Assembly (NCBI RefSeq): GCF_002943525.1
Contig: NZ_CP025394.1
Span: 8,633,001 to 8,697,000 of the forward strand
Direction: 5' to 3'
DNA: 64,000 nt
DNA from: Kitasatospora sp. MMS16-BH015
Lineage (GTDB): Bacteria; Actinomycetota; Actinomycetes; Streptomycetales; Streptomycetaceae
Made by a program: the position numbers and the translations under genes
The notes under the pieces: generated by a model
What the model was told of the DNA's origin: nothing
Seen by the model: the letters and a program-made list of their open reading frames with translations, nothing else
Databases searched by the model: none
Shown here: one piece after another, positions 1-8,230 of the stretch
Position numbering within the stretch: the first letter of the stretch is position 1
Layout: the number at the start of each line of letters is the position of its first letter

Positions 1-1
1 C

Positions 2-103
2 GCCGAGGCCACCGGCTGCGATCCCGCCCGTTTCGGTGCCGGCCCAGGCCGGTTCGCCGACACCGCCTGCTGGCGCTGGGCGTTGGAGCACTGGCTCGGC
101 TGA
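2..103 (+). CDS. C-terminal end of an unidentified protein (5' end outside window)
   Basis: An open frame runs in from the left edge and stops at TGA 101-103, giving 33 residues ending ACWRWALEHWLG. The frame shows the strong third-position GC expected of coding DNA in this genome. The fragment is too short to assign to a family. It is convergent with the hydrolase that follows on the other strand. Confidence 0.45.
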   Translation, partial: AEATGCDPARFGAGPGRFADTACWRWALEHWLG

Positions 104-170
104 CCTGTCACCACCGGGCGCACCGGTCGCGGGTCCGCCGTGCGGCCGTGCAGCCGTGCGGCCGTGCGGT

Positions 171-1112
171 CTACTTCGCTTCGACCCGTCCGATCGGGCT
201 GGGGTCGGCGCCGAGCGCCTCGCACGCGGTCTGCCAGGCCGGGTCGCCGGGGTGGAGCCGGCTGCGGAGGTAGGCGGCGGTGAGCCGCCCGAGGGCGGCG
301 ACCCGTTCGGGGTTCTCGTCGGTGGTCTCGGCGGCGTCGTATCCGGCGATGCCGCCGAGACCGTGCTCCGCCTCGAAGAGGGTGAGCAGGGACTTCGGGC
401 CGGGGGCGAGGGTGTAGGGGTCGGCGTGCCAGTCCGGGCCCAGGTCGGTGAAGTGCCGGGGGTCGTCCTTCTCGCCCGCGACGACCAGGGCGGGCGTGGT
501 CATGGTGGAGAAGTCGACGGCTCCGATGATCGGCCAGAGCCGGGCCACGGGCCCGTTGAAGGCGTCACCGCCCCTGCCGGGCGCGGCGAGCAGCACGCCC
601 GCCTTGATCCGCGGCTCGCGCAGGTGCACCACCTTCCCGGTGGCGGGGTCGTCGAGGCCGGCGCCCAGCAGGAGGGCCGCGGTGAAGCCGCCGAGGGAGT
701 GTCCGGCGAGGGCGGTCTTGGTGTGGTCGATCCGTCCGGCGAGCCCCGGCACGGTGCGCTCGATCACGTCGAGCCGGTCGAGGAGGTGGCTCATGTCCTC
801 GGCGCGGGAGCGCCAGAAGTCCGGTGCGCCGGGGGCGTCGGCGACCAGGTGGCTCAGGCTCCGGGAGGTGAGGTGGGTGGGTTGGAGGACGACGAATCCC
901 TGGGCCGCCCAGGAGTCGGCGAGCGGTGCGTAGCCGTTCAGCGAGGAGAGGTGGTGCGAGGGGCCGTGGCCGTGGGAGAGCAGGATGACGGGCAGACCGG
1001 TGCCGGACACGGGAGCGGTGACGCGGACCTGCAGGTCCACGGGGCGTCCGGGTACGGGCAGGACCACCGGGCTGTAGGACAGGACGGGTGCGGTGTGGGC
1101 GGATGCGCTCAT
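171..1112 (-). CDS. Alpha/beta hydrolase (esterase / PAF-acetylhydrolase or chlorophyllase-like)
   Basis: A 313-residue predicted serine hydrolase. The oxyanion-loop segment LLSHGHGPSHH lies near residues 44-54, the nucleophile elbow GHSLGG at 137-142 (Ser139), an acid-loop GEKDD near 213-217 and a candidate catalytic His at 250 (EAEHG). The order nucleophile-acid-histidine is that of the alpha/beta hydrolase fold. There is no signal peptide, so it should be cytosolic. It is divergent from a TetR regulator, and the intergenic gap contains two operator-like dyads, so the regulator probably controls this gene. Substrate cannot be told from sequence; short-chain esters are a family-level guess. 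Confidence 0.85.
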   Translation of the reverse strand: MSASAHTAPVLSYSPVVLPVPGRPVDLQVRVTAPVSGTGLPVILLSHGHGPSHHLSSLNGYAPLADSWAAQGFVVLQPTHLTSRSLSHLVADAPGAPDFWRSRAEDMSHLLDRLDVIERTVPGLAGRIDHTKTALAGHSLGGFTAALLLGAGLDDPATGKVVHLREPRIKAGVLLAAPGRGGDAFNGPVARLWPIIGAVDFSTMTTPALVVAGEKDDPRHFTDLGPDWHADPYTLAPGPKSLLTLFEAEHGLGGIAGYDAAETTDENPERVAALGRLTAAYLRSRLHPGDPAWQTACEALGADPSPIGRVEAK

Positions 1113-1210
1113 GGCGAGCAGTTCTCCCTACTGGGGTGGGTGCCGCGGCCGGCCCCGATCGGGGGGCGGCGGGCAAGGGACAGCTGCGCCCCGCTTCGAC
1201 TAAGCTGAAG

Positions 1211-1249
1211 CGGAACGCTGTCCCGTTTACTATCCGGAACAACGTTCCG
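1211..1249. promoter_or_regulatory. Pair of TetR-type operator dyads
   Basis: Between the divergent hydrolase and TetR genes lies a perfect dyad CGGAAC-AAC-GTTCCG (1235-1249). About 9 bases to its left is a second, imperfect copy of the same pattern, CGGAACGCTGTCCCG (1211-1225). This is the usual arrangement for autoregulation plus control of the divergent target by a TetR-family repressor. Binding itself is inferred. Confidence 0.6.
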
Positions 1250-1278
1250 TTTTGCCAACGGGTATCGGAGGGAGAGCC

Positions 1279-1872
1279 GTGTCCAGTGAGAGCCCCGCGG
1301 GGAAGGCGTCGGCCCGAAGCAGGCGGGTCGACGCGGTCCGCAATGAGCAGGCGCTGCTCGCGGCCGCCGCCGAGGTGTTCGTGGCCTCCGGCGTCGACGC
1401 GCCGATCCGCCAGATCGCGGCCAAGGCGGGGGTGGGGACGGGAACGATCTACCGGCACTTCCCGACCCGGGCCGATCTCGTCACGGCCGTCTACCGCCAC
1501 CAGATCGAGGAGTGCGCGGAGGCGGGGCCGGAGCTGCTGGCCGGCGCCGCCTCCCCGTTCATCGCGCTGCGCCAGTGGATCGACCTCTTCGCCGACTTCC
1601 TGGTCACCAAGCACGGACTGGCCGATGCGATGCAGTCGGACAGCAACGGCTTCGCCGCGCTGCACGGCTACTTCCTCGACCGGCTGCTGCCGGTCTGCGG
1701 GCGGCTGCTCGACGCCGCGGTCGATGCCGGTGAGATCAGGGCCGGCATCCAGCCCTACGAACTGATGCGCGGCATCGGCAACCTGTGCATCGGCGGCGGA
1801 GACCCGCAGTACGAGCCACGGCGCCTGATCGACCTGCTCCTCTGCGGACTGCAGCGCCGCCCGTCGGAGTGA
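1279..1872 (+). CDS. TetR/AcrR-family transcriptional regulator
   Basis: A 197-residue repressor. The N-terminal helix-turn-helix reads IRQIAAKAGVGTGTIYRHFP, the classic TetR signature, followed by a helical ligand/dimer domain. The GTG at 1279 is chosen because a strong Shine-Dalgarno (GGAGGGAG, 1267-1274) precedes it; an in-frame TTG at 1252 would overlap the operator region and has no ribosome site. It probably represses itself and the divergent hydrolase through the dyads at 1211-1249. The ligand is unknown. Confidence 0.88.
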   Translation: MSSESPAGKASARSRRVDAVRNEQALLAAAAEVFVASGVDAPIRQIAAKAGVGTGTIYRHFPTRADLVTAVYRHQIEECAEAGPELLAGAASPFIALRQWIDLFADFLVTKHGLADAMQSDSNGFAALHGYFLDRLLPVCGRLLDAAVDAGEIRAGIQPYELMRGIGNLCIGGGDPQYEPRRLIDLLLCGLQRRPSE

Positions 1873-2023
1873 CGTCGGCGGCTCGGCTCCACGCTCCGGA
1901 GGTGCATGGAGCGACAGGTCGGTCTGTTCCTGAGCACCTGACGGGGTCGGGGATCCTGGCGACGGCGTTCGGCCATGCCCTGGACATCTCGGTATCCGAG
2001 ATCCCCGACCTCGTCACTCGCGA

Positions 2024-3034
2024 TCAGCTCTGCGTCTCCTCGGGGCGTCCGACGGGGGCCGCACCGGGTACGAGGAGCAGCTTGCCGGTGGTGCGCCGGG
2101 CCTCCAGATCGCTGTGGGCCCGGGCGGCCTCGGACAGTGCGTAGCGGCCCGTCACGGTGACCTCGAGCGCCTTGGAGCGCACCCACTCGAACACATCGGC
2201 GGCCCGTCGGAGCAGCTCGGACCGGTCGGCGATGAAGTCCCCGAGGCTGGGCCGGATCAGGGTCAGCGAACCGCCGTGGGCGAGCCGCATCGGATCGAAC
2301 GGCGGCACGGCACCGCTCGCCGCGCCGAAGAGCACGAGATGGCCGCGGGCCCGCAGGCTGGCCAGGCTCGCATCGAAGGTGTGCGCGCCGACGCCGTCGA
2401 AGACCACCGGCAGCCCCTGACCGCCGTTGAGCCGCCTCACCTCGGCCGCGAGATCCTCGACCGCGGAGGAGAGGATCACCTCGGCAGCCCCGGCACGCTT
2501 CGCCAGCTCGGCCTTCGCCGTGGTCGAGGTCGTGCCGATCACCCTGCCGCCGAGACGGGTGACGAGCTGGGTCAGCAGCAGGCCCATGCCACCGGCGGCC
2601 GCATGGACGAGCACCGTGTCACCCGCCTGCACCGGGTAGGCGTCCTTGACGAGATAGTGCGCGGTCATGCCCTGGAGGAGTACGGCGGCGGCCGTCTCGA
2701 AGTCGATGTCCTCGGGTAGCGGCACCAGCCGGGAGGAGTCCACGACGGCCCGCTCGGCATACGTGCCGGGAATCTCCACCCAACCGACCCGGTCCCCGAC
2801 GGCGACCTCGGTGACGCCGGGTCCGACCTCGACGACCGTGCCGGCGCCCTCGGCGCCCGGGGTGAAGGGCAGCGGGCGGCTGTACCGGCCTTCGCGGTGG
2901 TAGACGTCGAGGAAGTTGACCCCGGATGCGGTGACCTCCACGACCGCCTCGCCCGCCCCCGGCCGGGGCTGGTCCACCTCGGCCTCCCGCAGCACCTCGG
3001 GACCGCCCACTTCGTACACCTGAATCGCTCGCAT
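2024..3034 (-). CDS. NADPH:quinone oxidoreductase (zeta-crystallin-like MDR family)
   Basis: A 336-residue medium-chain dehydrogenase/reductase without zinc ligands. The N-terminal GroES-like domain contains GVNFLDVYHREG (residues 38-49), typical of quinone oxidoreductases. The nucleotide-binding domain has AAAGGMG at 145-151 in place of the GxGxxG of other MDRs, also typical of the QOR branch. ATG 3034 is chosen because GGAGGGG stands a few bases upstream; a longer frame to 3187 lacks this support. It probably reduces quinones or enals in the cytosol using NADPH. It is divergent from a small hypothetical gene, and no cluster partner is evident. Confidence 0.88.
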   Translation of the reverse strand: MRAIQVYEVGGPEVLREAEVDQPRPGAGEAVVEVTASGVNFLDVYHREGRYSRPLPFTPGAEGAGTVVEVGPGVTEVAVGDRVGWVEIPGTYAERAVVDSSRLVPLPEDIDFETAAAVLLQGMTAHYLVKDAYPVQAGDTVLVHAAAGGMGLLLTQLVTRLGGRVIGTTSTTAKAELAKRAGAAEVILSSAVEDLAAEVRRLNGGQGLPVVFDGVGAHTFDASLASLRARGHLVLFGAASGAVPPFDPMRLAHGGSLTLIRPSLGDFIADRSELLRRAADVFEWVRSKALEVTVTGRYALSEAARAHSDLEARRTTGKLLLVPGAAPVGRPEETQS

Positions 3035-3263
3035 GACCCCTCCAATGACGTTTCGTCCCCCAGCAACCCCGTCTACGGTGATCCAATTCCCGGCCGGCCG
3101 ACCAGCCCGCCGCCCCCGCGAGGCCGTCACGGGACGCATCGGCCGGCCGACAGGCCTGCCCGCATCGACGCGGGGGAGCCGGCGCATGGGAAGATCGCTT
3201 CCCAGACGCCGTCCGCACCAGAGCGGTCGGCGACGCCGTCCGCATCGTCACCGAGGAGCAGCT

Positions 3264-3740
3264 GTGACCGAGCAGCCCGGCCCGCAGCAGCGGATCGCCG
3301 ATGCCATCCGACCAGCCATGCTGGACGGTCTGCAGGATGCCGAACTGATCGGTGCACCGGGTGCCGTGCGCATCAACCAGTGGGTCGACTGGATCGCGGC
3401 TGTCGTCGCCGGGCACGTGGTGGGGCCGATCGCCGCCGAACGCGATGCCTTCGCGGACCGGGTGGACACGCTCACGGAGGTCGCCAGGCGGCACAAGGAG
3501 GGGTACCGGGAGGCGGCCCGGGACGTGCAGCTGCTCGAGGCCCGTGTCGCGGAGCTGGAGGCGGAGGTGGCGCGGTTGCGTGAGCCCGGCGGGCCGGCCG
3601 GCGACCAGGAGGTGCAGCCCGAGGTGCCGCCGGTGGGCGAGGACACGCCGGCCCAGTCGCTCCGGGACCGGCTGCTCGCCAGGTACCCCGCCACGGCGGA
3701 GGCCTTGGACCGCCGGGCGAGCGGGAACGCGGAGGGCTGA
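3264..3740 (+). CDS. Hypothetical coiled-coil protein
   Basis: A 158-residue protein not recognised as a named family. The GTG start has GAGGAG upstream (3253-3258). The first half contains a short segment that could be a helical anchor (INQWVDWIAAVVAGHVVGPIA). The middle, around residues 55-110, is charged and heptad-like (LLEARVAELEAEVARLR), predicting a coiled coil. The tail reads SLRDRLLARYPATAEALDRRA. No catalytic motif is visible. It stands alone and is ended by a strong hairpin. Confidence 0.65.
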   Translation: MTEQPGPQQRIADAIRPAMLDGLQDAELIGAPGAVRINQWVDWIAAVVAGHVVGPIAAERDAFADRVDTLTEVARRHKEGYREAARDVQLLEARVAELEAEVARLREPGGPAGDQEVQPEVPPVGEDTPAQSLRDRLLARYPATAEALDRRASGNAEG

Positions 3741-3759
3741 CCGCCCGGCTGGGGCGTCG

Positions 3760-3793
3760 GCGGTAGGCGTACGGCGCCCCGTACGCCTACCGC
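3760..3793. terminator. Bidirectional hairpin terminator
   Basis: A perfect 15-bp stem: GCGGTAGGCGTACGG (3760-3774), a 4-base loop, then its exact complement (3779-3793). It sits between two convergent genes (ends at 3740 and 3842). There is no long U tract, as is usual for high-GC actinomycetes. Confidence 0.8.
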
Positions 3794-3841
3794 AGCAGCG
3801 CGCACCCGTCCGCGATCGGTGCCGACCCGGCTGGCGACGGC

Positions 3842-5272
3842 TCAGGCGTGGTCGAGTACCCCGAGTCGGTGCAGGCGGTCGACCAGGGTGACCGCCCGGT
3901 CGACGGTGAGGTGGCGGCTCCAGAGCCGGACCAGCTCGGCCGGGCGGCGGGGGTCGACCAGCAGGTCGATCAGAGGGGCCAGTTCGATTCCGTCCAGGTA
4001 GGCGACCGGGCGGGGGAGGTTGGGGTGGGTCAGGGCTCGGCGTAGCTCCACTCGGTCGCCCACGGCGCAGGGGAGCGCGGTGAGGATGGCGCTCGGTACG
4101 AGCCGGAGGTGGCGGTCCGGGGAGAGCTGGGAGGACGGGACGGCCGGGGGCTCGGGGGGTACGCGGGCGCGGTGCTGCCAGAACGGGCGGGACCGGTGGA
4201 GTCGGTGCTCGTGGTAGTGGTGCGCCGCCCAGTCGGCGTGCTGCCGGACCGCCTGCTGCTGGCTCCGGAGGTAGAAGTCCATGGCGATGTACGGGTCCTG
4301 ACGGGAAGTCAGGAGGGTGTGGACGGTGATGGCGGCCGCCATCGCGGTCTGCAGGGCCTTGTCCACGCCGGAGGAGGAGAGCGGGTCGATGGCGAAAGCC
4401 GCCTCCCCGATCTTGATGCTGTCGGTCGTGACGGGGGCCGGATCGGCGTAGCTGGAGGCGTCGCAGACGGAGACGCCGCCGACCGGGTGGGCGGCGGGGA
4501 GACCGGCCAACAGGCCGGAGTCCGCGATCAGTCCGCGATAGAGGTGCTCCAGGGCGGCGCGGCCCGAGCGGCGGAGGGTGGCCGGATCGGTGAAGGCCAT
4601 CGCCCGGAAGTCGCCGTCGGGCAGCAGGGCACCCCAGCACCAGGCGTCCGGCCCCGCCGCCACCCGGCCGGCCGGGCCCTGCTCGGGCACGCCTTGCCAG
4701 CGGCCGTGCAGGGCCAGTAGCCGGGGCCCGCTCGGCTGCTTGACCCCGCCGAGGGCGAAGCCGCGCCCGCTCGCGTCCACCAGGAACCGGGCCCGGAGGG
4801 TGGCCTGGGCACCGCCCGCGCGCAGCGGCACCTCCCAGCCGGCGGCCGTGCGGCGCGGCCTGCGCGCGGTCGCCGGCTGGAGCACCAGCGCGCCCGCCGA
4901 CCGGGCCGCCGCCAGCAGGAGCTGGTCGAAGCGGGCCCGGCACACCGTCAGGCCGGGCGCGCCCGGCGGCAGCCGGACCGTGCGGGGGCGGCGGTCGACC
5001 CAGCTCACCTGCGTCTCGGTGACGGCACGGAAGCCGGCCGTCCGCACGGCGGCCTGCACGGCCGCCCGGACCCCGAGCACCTCGAGCAGCGGCCAGCTCG
5101 CCGGGGTGAGCGCCTCGCCGACGTGCGCGCGGGGGAAGCTGAGCCGCTCCACCACCAGGACCTGGTGGCCGAGCTCGGCCAGCCGCTTGGCGCAGACGGA
5201 CCCGGCCGGACCGGCGCCGATGACGCAGACCTCCGTCTCCAGCGCGGAGGGGAGCGCCGCCGCGGGGTTCAG
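3842..5272 (-). CDS. LodB/QhpG/tryptophan-halogenase-like FAD-dependent monooxygenase
   Basis: About 476 residues. It opens with a Rossmann FAD motif, VCVIGAGPAGSVCAKRLAELG (GAGPAG at 19-24), followed by RLSFPRAHVGEALTP, which matches the region after the dinucleotide motif in flavin-dependent halogenases and in the maturation flavoproteins LodB and QhpG. The WxWxIP motif of true halogenases is not seen, so chlorination is unlikely. No ATG or GTG lies near the conserved N-terminus; the best start is CTG 5272, whose CTGA overlaps the stop of the upstream radical SAM gene, implying translational coupling. LodB and QhpG hydroxylate a protein tryptophan during quinone-cofactor biogenesis. A similar role on the ferritin-like neighbour is inferred. 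Confidence 0.8.
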   Translation of the reverse strand: MNPAAALPSALETEVCVIGAGPAGSVCAKRLAELGHQVLVVERLSFPRAHVGEALTPASWPLLEVLGVRAAVQAAVRTAGFRAVTETQVSWVDRRPRTVRLPPGAPGLTVCRARFDQLLLAAARSAGALVLQPATARRPRRTAAGWEVPLRAGGAQATLRARFLVDASGRGFALGGVKQPSGPRLLALHGRWQGVPEQGPAGRVAAGPDAWCWGALLPDGDFRAMAFTDPATLRRSGRAALEHLYRGLIADSGLLAGLPAAHPVGGVSVCDASSYADPAPVTTDSIKIGEAAFAIDPLSSSGVDKALQTAMAAAITVHTLLTSRQDPYIAMDFYLRSQQQAVRQHADWAAHHYHEHRLHRSRPFWQHRARVPPEPPAVPSSQLSPDRHLRLVPSAILTALPCAVGDRVELRRALTHPNLPRPVAYLDGIELAPLIDLLVDPRRPAELVRLWSRHLTVDRAVTLVDRLHRLGVLDHA

Positions 5273-6645
5273 CGCTCCACCCGGGCGGCGGGCACGGGGG
5301 AGAACCAGTCGGGGCGCCGGGCCAGCAGACGGCTGTAGGCGCCCAGGCTGTAGTGCAGCCAGCCCCGGATGTAGTCGCAGGCCGGCCGGCCGCGGCTGAT
5401 CACCTCGTGGTGGCAGCCGCCGCCGCACAGGTAGCGGGCCCAGCACCCCTGGCAGGGGGACTGCCGGTGCACGTGGCGCTCGCTCAGCCAGGCCAGCTGC
5501 CGCTTCGGATCCACCCCGCGGGCGAGGTCGCCCATGGCGCCCTCCCGGTCGCCGACGAAGCGGTGGCAGGCGGCCAGCTCGCCGTCGGCGGAGACGCCCA
5601 GGTAGCCGGCGCCCGCGCCGCACGGGTACGGCCGGTGGGTGCCCTGGTGGATCTCGCGCAGCGCGTTGACCAGGTTGGCGAACGGGTAGCGCCGGCCCGC
5701 GACGACCTGGCGCTCGAACTCCTCGCCGCAGGCCGTCATCTCCCCGAGCATCACCTCCAGCTCCGGCAGCGACAGCTCCTCCCGCCCGGTCGGCGAGTTG
5801 AGCAGCGGGGAGAAGCCGACGCTGTGGAAGCCGAGCCCGACGAAGGCGTCCAGGGTCTCCCGCAGCCGGAGGTTCCTCGGCGTCACTGTCACCCGGGCGG
5901 AGACCTGCATCCGGCGCTGCGCCGCCAACAGCGGCTGCACCTTGGCCAGCACCGTCTCATAGCTGCCCCGGCCGCCCCGGTACGGGCGCAGCAGGTCGTG
6001 CTGCGCCGGCCCGCCGTCCAGGCTGACCGTCACCGCGAAGGCGTGCTGCTCGAAGAACTCGCTGTCCTCGGGGGTGACCAGGGTGCCGTTGGTGGTCAGT
6101 GAGAAGGTGACCGGCACCCCGGTGTCGGCGGAGAGGCGGACTGCCCGCTCGGTGGCGGTGCGGATCACCTGACGGTTGATCAACGGCTCGCCGCCGAGGA
6201 AGGAGAGGTTCACCCGCTCGCCCGGCGCGGCGCTCCGGAAGAGCAGGTCGACGGCGGCCAGCGCGGCGTCCGCCGGCATGCTCTTGTCGGGGCCGCCGAA
6301 GTTGCCCTGCTGGGCGTAGCAGTAGGTGCAGCCGAGGTTGCACTTCTGCGCGACCGAGAGCGAGAGTGCCCGGACGGGCGGTGGCGGGAGCGGGGTGTCG
6401 TCGATCAACGGAGGGGTGCCCAGGCCCAGGCCGTCCAGCAGCCGGGTGAGGACGGTGGGGTCGACGCCGTGCCGGGCGTCGTCGAGGGCGCGGTAGGTCG
6501 GCTCGTCCACGTCGAAGACCCGGCTGCCGTTCACCGTCAGCAGGTGGTGGCCGACCTCGGTCCGCAGCAGGTGGAGGTCGGGGGAGGCGGGCGCGGAGAG
6601 CCGGAACAGCTCCCGGGCGGTGGCCGCGGCGAGGGGCTGGTCCAT
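5269..6645 (-). CDS. Radical SAM/SPASM peptide-modifying protein
   Basis: A 458-residue radical SAM enzyme. The [4Fe-4S] motif CNLGCTYC has Cys102, 106 and 109. LSFLGGEPL and TFSLTTNGT are the expected SAM-binding strands. A C-terminal SPASM domain carries further cysteines, including Cys398, 401, 407, 411 and 423 (CQGCWARYLCGGGC). The first ~90 residues have no cluster motif and may bind the substrate protein. SPASM enzymes modify proteins or peptides, for example QhpD, which makes thioether cross-links. ATG 6645 follows AGGAG by 5 bases; GTG 6651, whose GTGA overlaps the stop of the upstream gene, is an alternative. The probable client is the ferritin-like protein encoded just before it. 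Confidence 0.88.
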   Translation of the reverse strand: MDQPLAAATARELFRLSAPASPDLHLLRTEVGHHLLTVNGSRVFDVDEPTYRALDDARHGVDPTVLTRLLDGLGLGTPPLIDDTPLPPPPVRALSLSVAQKCNLGCTYCYAQQGNFGGPDKSMPADAALAAVDLLFRSAAPGERVNLSFLGGEPLINRQVIRTATERAVRLSADTGVPVTFSLTTNGTLVTPEDSEFFEQHAFAVTVSLDGGPAQHDLLRPYRGGRGSYETVLAKVQPLLAAQRRMQVSARVTVTPRNLRLRETLDAFVGLGFHSVGFSPLLNSPTGREELSLPELEVMLGEMTACGEEFERQVVAGRRYPFANLVNALREIHQGTHRPYPCGAGAGYLGVSADGELAACHRFVGDREGAMGDLARGVDPKRQLAWLSERHVHRQSPCQGCWARYLCGGGCHHEVISRGRPACDYIRGWLHYSLGAYSRLLARRPDWFSPVPAARVER

Positions 6646-6647
6646 GG

Positions 6648-7925
6648 TCACTCCTGCTCCGGCCCGGGCTCCGAGGCGTCGTCCGGGATGTGGTCGCGGC
6701 CGTCGATGACGAAGCCCAACTTCCCCTGCCAGTCGCGGAAGAGGTCGTCGTAGGAGAGCAGCCGCGAGTCGGTGCGGTCGTCGAGCACGTACTCCCTGGG
6801 CTCGCGCTCTTTGGCCAGCCAGCTGTTGCCGACGCTGGTGCCCTGGTCGTCGGTCTCGACGTTGACGAAGTCGGGTCGGCTGGCGGCCCAGTAGTAGCAG
6901 GCGCATTCGCGGTAGTCGTTCTGCCAGGGGGAGCAGAGGCCCCAGGTCAGCTCGCCCGGGCGGACCATGTGTTCGTCCAGTACCGGGCTGGGCCCGCCGC
7001 CGGGCCCGCCGCCGTCAAGCGCGCCGCTGCGGGCGAACAGCGGGTCGACCAGCAGCTCGACCGCCTCCAGCCCGTCCTTCTCCGTCGGGATCGGCACCGG
7101 GGTGGGGGCCGCGGTCCTGGTGAACTCGCAGAGCACCTTGCGGCCGACGTGCTCCTTGATCCGGATCAGCGCCAGCAGGGCCGAATCCCGCGAGTGGACC
7201 CCCAGGATCAGCAGCTCGGCGGCCTTGGCGTCGGGCACGTTGCCCGAATCCTGCCCGCGCTCGCCCCGGGTGTAGCCGCGCCCCCACTCGTCCCAGGAGG
7301 CCTGGTACGGCAGGGTCGCGGCCTGGAACGCGGTGTCCGGGATCCGCTCCTTGTCGGCCAGGATCGCGGCCAGCCGGCGGTAGAGCGCACCGACCTGGTT
7401 GACGTCCTGCCCGGCGGCGCAGCCGGCCTGTTGCTTGATCCGCTCCGCCTCCGGGCCGCTCCAGTCGGCGGGGCTCTCGGCGCAGACGTAGGTGGCCAGC
7501 GAAGCCTGCGTCAGGCGCCGCAGGGTGAAAGGGAACGGGTAGAACTCGGTGCCCCAGGGGTAGTCCTCGCGGTCGAGGTTGAGCGGCGCGCCGAGGGAGG
7601 CGAGCAGGTTCTGCACCGTCAGGAAGTGGCCCATCTCCTCCTTGGCGATGCCGAGGACGATCTCCTGCCACTTGCGGACCTTGGCCTGGTGCTCCAGCGG
7701 CACCTGCGGACCGCCGAGCGAGTACGCGGCGAACAGGTACTGCACCATCAGGGAGTGTTCGATCTCCGCGGAGATGTGCAGCAGCATCACCGTGTAGTCG
7801 CGCCAGTTGAACTCCGGCGGCGGGGCACCCGGCTCCGCCACCTCGTCGGCCGCGACCCCCGCCGGCACGCCCACCAGCAGTATCGGCAGGACGGAGTCCA
7901 GGTGCCTGGTGATCCTCGACCGCAT
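6648..7925 (-). CDS. Ferritin-like (VioB-type) protein with Cys/Trp-rich C-terminal segment
   Basis: 425 residues. Residues ~40-150 resemble the ferritin-like domain of VioB-type proteins: HISAEIEHSLMVQYLFAAYS (E54, E56, H57) and AKEEMGHFLTVQNLL (E96, E97, H100) could bind a di-metal centre. Further helices follow to ~275. After a Gly/Pro linker (301-314), residues 322-350 read PGELTWGLCSPWQNDY-RECACYYW, with Cys331, Trp334, Cys341, Cys343 and Trp346. This resembles, by eye, the PWQ-type C-terminal region of LodA/GoxA oxidases, in which Cys and Trp become cysteine tryptophylquinone. A hydrophobic stretch at 12-26 may be an export or anchor signal. GGAGGGG precedes ATG 7925. First gene of a three-gene overlapping operon. 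Function inferred, not established. Confidence 0.72.
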   Translation of the reverse strand: MRSRITRHLDSVLPILLVGVPAGVAADEVAEPGAPPPEFNWRDYTVMLLHISAEIEHSLMVQYLFAAYSLGGPQVPLEHQAKVRKWQEIVLGIAKEEMGHFLTVQNLLASLGAPLNLDREDYPWGTEFYPFPFTLRRLTQASLATYVCAESPADWSGPEAERIKQQAGCAAGQDVNQVGALYRRLAAILADKERIPDTAFQAATLPYQASWDEWGRGYTRGERGQDSGNVPDAKAAELLILGVHSRDSALLALIRIKEHVGRKVLCEFTRTAAPTPVPIPTEKDGLEAVELLVDPLFARSGALDGGGPGGGPSPVLDEHMVRPGELTWGLCSPWQNDYRECACYYWAASRPDFVNVETDDQGTSVGNSWLAKEREPREYVLDDRTDSRLLSYDDLFRDWQGKLGFVIDGRDHIPDDASEPGPEQE

Positions 7926-8230
7926 GGCTGCCCCTCCGCCGGATCCACGTCACTCACGGTGCTCTCGGGCTCCAGCCTCACCCGCCACTCGCGCCCCTGT
8001 CGACCCTCACCACCCACCTGGCCGAGTACACGAACGACCCGGTGATCCCAGGGCGCACGCCCGGCGTGCGGCCACCGTTCGCATGCGCCCCGTTCTGCCC
8101 TAAGGCATCTCGTATGCCAATTGATCCGTCCGGGGTGTCTTCGCCTGCTGACGGACCGCCGTCGGCCTTGCGCGGATGGCTTGGTGCGTGAACGCCCTTT
8201 CGGGTGGCACCAGTTCAGGAGGAGTACGCC
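7926..8230. other. Divergent intergenic region with two inverted repeats
   Basis: 305 bases between divergent genes and without a credible gene. It contains a perfect dyad CGCACGCC-c-GGCGTGCG (8054-8070) and a smaller one GGCAT-ctcgt-ATGCC (8104-8118). The ribosome site AGGAGGAG (8217-8224) belongs to the following secreted protein. Promoters for both sides must lie here but cannot be placed with confidence. Confidence 0.4.

Noticed and set aside
2619..4943. Long minus-strand frame spanning quinone oxidoreductase and flavoprotein
   Set aside because: Low-complexity Arg/Pro/Gly translation overlapping real genes in other frames; no conserved motif.
3842..5272. Tryptophan halogenase
   Set aside because: The FAD domain is halogenase-like but the WxWxIP motif is not found and the operon context fits LodB/QhpG-type protein maturation better.
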